Of a stretch of 64,000 nucleotides of DNA, positions 62,170 to 64,000 are shown piece after piece (positions within the stretch are counted from its first letter, which is position 1; each line of letters begins with the position of its first letter). Below the pieces are notes generated by a model. It did no database searches and was not told where the DNA came from. It was given only the letters and a program-made list of their open reading frames with translations. Position numbers and translations under genes: made by a program. Origin of the DNA: Arthrobacter silvisoli. GTDB taxonomy: Bacteria; Actinomycetota; Actinomycetes; Actinomycetales; Micrococcaceae. The DNA lies in the NCBI RefSeq assembly GCF_003369445.1, contig NZ_QRCU01000025.1, positions 62,001 through 126,000 of the forward strand. Direction: 5' to 3'.

Positions 62170-63192
62170 ATGACTGAAACAGCCGCGCCTGCCGTTCCCG
62201 ACAACACTTCCGCCGATCGTGCCGCTTACGGCTTCGGCCTGGCAACCATCGCCACCAACGCCGCCGGCGAAGCCACCGTACTGGACGCCTGGTTCCCGGC
62301 ACCTGCGCTGGGTGTGGCAGCCGAGTCCCTGCGTTCGGTCGAGAACGCCGACGAGTCCCTGACTGCTCTGGCCGCAGACGGCGACGACGCCGCCCGGGGC
62401 ACCCAGCAGAAAGTGGTCTTCGCCCAGATCAACCTGGACGAACCGCCCGCCGACACCGTGGACGCCTACCTTCGCCTGCACCTGCTTTCGCACCGCCTGG
62501 TGAAGCCGAACAGCATCAACCTGGACGGCATCTTCGGCAAGCTCCCCAACGTTGTGTGGACCAACTTCGGTCCCGCCGCCGTCGAGGGCTTCGAACTGAC
62601 CCGCGCCCGCCTGCGCAAGCGCGGCCCCGTCACGGTCTACGGCATCGACAAGTTCCCGCGCATGGTGGACTACGTCGTCCCCGCCGGTGTCCGCATCGCC
62701 GACGCCGACCGCGTCCGCCTGGGAGCCCACCTCGCCGACGGCACCACCGTCATGCATGAGGGCTTCGTGAACTTCAACGCAGGCACCCTCGGCACCTCGA
62801 TGGTGGAAGGCCGTATTTCCGCGGGCGTCGTGGCCGGCAACGGCACGGACGTCGGCGGCGGCGCCTCGATCATGGGCACCCTGTCCGGCGGCGGCAAGGA
62901 GCGGATTGCCTTGGGCGAACGCGTGCTCCTGGGTGCCAACTCCGGCGTGGGAATCAGCATCGGCGACGACTCCGTGGTGGAGGCCGGCCTCTACGTCACC
63001 GCCGGCACCCGCGTCCGCGTCCCCGGACCGAAGGACGAAAACGGCGAGGACACCTCCAGCATCGTCAAGGCCATCGAGCTGTCCGGCATGCCGAACCTGC
63101 TGTTCCGCCGCAACTCCACCACCGGTGAAGTGGAGGTGCTTCCCCGCAAGGGCCAGACCGTGGAACTCAACGAAGCACTCCACGCCAACTGA
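62170..63192 (+). CDS. dapD: tetrahydrodipicolinate N-succinyltransferase DapD
   Basis: Succinylates tetrahydrodipicolinate, the branch step upstream of DapE. 340 residues of the actinobacterial DapD type. Left-handed beta-helix hexapeptides run from about 185 to 290 ([55 protein letters not shown]). The ATG is set by [11 protein letters not shown] after TAAACT; longer readings enter dap[21 protein letters not shown] contains the likely active-site Glu. No ribosome site. Confidence 0.93.
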   Translation: MTETAAPAVPDNTSADRAAYGFGLATIATNAAGEATVLDAWFPAPALGVAAESLRSVENADESLTALAADGDDAARGTQQKVVFAQINLDEPPADTVDAYLRLHLLSHRLVKPNSINLDGIFGKLPNVVWTNFGPAAVEGFELTRARLRKRGPVTVYGIDKFPRMVDYVVPAGVRIADADRVRLGAHLADGTTVMHEGFVNFNAGTLGTSMVEGRISAGVVAGNGTDVGGGASIMGTLSGGGKERIALGERVLLGANSGVGISIGDDSVVEAGLYVTAGTRVRVPGPKDENGEDTSSIVKAIELSGMPNLLFRRNSTTGEVEVLPRKGQTVELNEALHAN

Positions 63193-63201
63193 CCGGACCG
63201 G

Positions 63202-64000
63202 ATGCGCCGTCTCCGACGCACCCTCACGCTGCTGCTGGCGCTGGCCCTCGCGGCGGGCGCCGTCTATGCAGTCACAACGGTCCTGCAGCGCTCCGAGACC
63301 CTGGTCACGGAGCGCTGCACCGCCGTCGTCGGCACTGCCTCCTTTGAGCTGGCAACCGACCAGGCCGCCAACGCGGCCCTCATCACTTCCGTTGCAGTGC
63401 GCCGCGGGCTGCCGCCGCGGGCTGCGACCATCGCGCTGGCCACGGCCATGCAGGAATCGAAGCTCCGGAACATCGACTACGGCGACCAGGCCGGCCCGGA
63501 CTCCCGCGGCCTCTTCCAGCAGCGTCCGTCTCAGGGCTGGGGCACCGAAGCGCAGGTCATGGACCCCGTCCACGCGAGCAACTCCTTCTACAACGGCCTG
63601 GTGAAGGTTCCGGACTACCAGTCCATGGAAATCACCGAAGCGGCCCAGACCGTGCAGCGCTCCGCGTTCCCGGAGGCCTACGCCCAGCACGAAGCCATGG
63701 GCCGCGCCTTCGCGTCCTCCCTCACCGGGCAGTCCACCGCTGCGCTGGACTGCACCCTGCGGACCGCGGACAGCGCCGGAGACCCCGACGCCGTCGTGGC
63801 AGCGATGACGAAGGCGTTCGGCCCCGTTTCCGCAGCTAGCCAGGGGCGTACCGTGCGGATCGAATCGGGGCGCTATTCCCGCGGCCCCGCGGCGTGGGCG
63901 CTGGCCCAATGGACCGTGGCGAACGCGAAGTCGCTCTCGGTCACGCAGGTGGAACTGGACGGCCACACGTGGAACAGGGACAACCACGAAGGCTGGCAGG
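63202..64000 (+). CDS. secreted lysozyme/transglycosylase-like protein (cut at window end)
   Basis: At least 266 residues. An Arg-rich n-region and hydrophobic core (MRRLRRTLTLLLALALAAGA) form a signal peptide or anchor. The segment ATAMQESKLRNIDYGDQAGP and SRGLFQQRPSQGWGTEAQVM has a lysozyme-like look, with a candidate catalytic Glu in MQESKL. The visible C-terminal part (WNRDNHEGWQ) suggests a second small domain. It starts 9 nt after dapD and likely shares its transcript. A wall role is inference; I cannot name the family with certainty. Confidence 0.7.
   Translation, partial: MRRLRRTLTLLLALALAAGAVYAVTTVLQRSETLVTERCTAVVGTASFELATDQAANAALITSVAVRRGLPPRAATIALATAMQESKLRNIDYGDQAGPDSRGLFQQRPSQGWGTEAQVMDPVHASNSFYNGLVKVPDYQSMEITEAAQTVQRSAFPEAYAQHEAMGRAFASSLTGQSTAALDCTLRTADSAGDPDAVVAAMTKAFGPVSAASQGRTVRIESGRYSRGPAAWALAQWTVANAKSLSVTQVELDGHTWNRDNHEGWQ

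Noticed and set aside
62056..63987. A 643-codon minus-strand open frame over dapD and the last gene
   Set aside because: Antisense to DapD, whose beta-helix repeats are unmistakable; no recognisable domain.

Overview
This is a GC-rich, tightly packed chromosomal segment of a high-GC Gram-positive bacterium. The gene content and order point to a member of the Micrococcaceae, most likely Arthrobacter or a close relative. The evidence is the coproporphyrin-type haem pathway with HemQ, an AdnA/AdnB recombination machine, UvrD2 with a tetracysteine motif, a MoeZ-type E1-rhodanese fusion, a Corynebacterium-style gluABCD transporter, and a succinylase-type DapD/DapE pair. I see no tRNA, rRNA, insertion sequence, prophage or CRISPR array. 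This reads as conserved core chromosome, not an island.

Layout. Bases 1-15.3 kb hold a block whose order I recall as similar to Mycobacterium tuberculosis Rv3194c-Rv3204: a PDZ/Lon-like protease (cut by the window edge), a zincin_2 protein, a YgjP-like metallopeptidase, uvrD2, nudC, a kinase-like protein, and the overlapping operon ATL-adnA-adnB. Then come a DEDDh exonuclease, a polar amino-acid ABC operon (16.4-19.0 kb) and a GH3 hydrolase. From 20.6 to 32.2 kb lies an almost complete haem cluster: hemL, hemB, hemD, hemC, hemH, hemQ, hemG/cgoX, hemE and a divergent hemA, with an LLM-class flavin oxidoreductase between hemB and hemL. A decayed GGDEF gene follows hemA. Next are moeZ, a TetR regulator, DUF3107, a small membrane protein, a pterin dehydratase, and thiG-thiS-thiO under a TPP riboswitch with thiE divergent (33-39 kb). 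Then come DUF805, an RNB ribonuclease, a DEAD-box helicase and a solitary DNA methyltransferase, followed by PHP, aminopeptidase P and a stress protein.

The right part (48.4-63.2 kb) resembles Rv1201c-Rv1232c: an MgtE_N/CBS protein, DUF1003, mrp, tatB, anti-sigma factor, sigE, O-methyltransferase, DUF3117, a PIG-V-like membrane protein, a DivIVA-like protein, a LOG protein, gluABCD, dapE and dapD. The window ends inside a secreted lysozyme-like protein.

The genes cooperate as follows. Glutamyl-tRNA is taken to haem by HemA, L, B, C, D, E, CgoX, CpfC and ChdC. MoeZ may activate the ThiS sulfur carrier used by ThiG. ATL, AdnAB, UvrD2 and the DEDDh exonuclease serve DNA repair. Two amino-acid importers carry an RNA hairpin after the substrate-binding gene. 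SigE with its anti-sigma factor gives an envelope stress response.

I found no convincing new multi-gene system. The best leads are a recurring promoter geometry suggesting many leaderless mRNAs, several dyads and repeats next to operons, a kinase-like protein with an altered metal-binding motif, the orphan methyltransferase, and structured leaders ahead of the DEAD helicase and DUF3117. Comparisons with M. tuberculosis locus numbers are from memory and were not searched.
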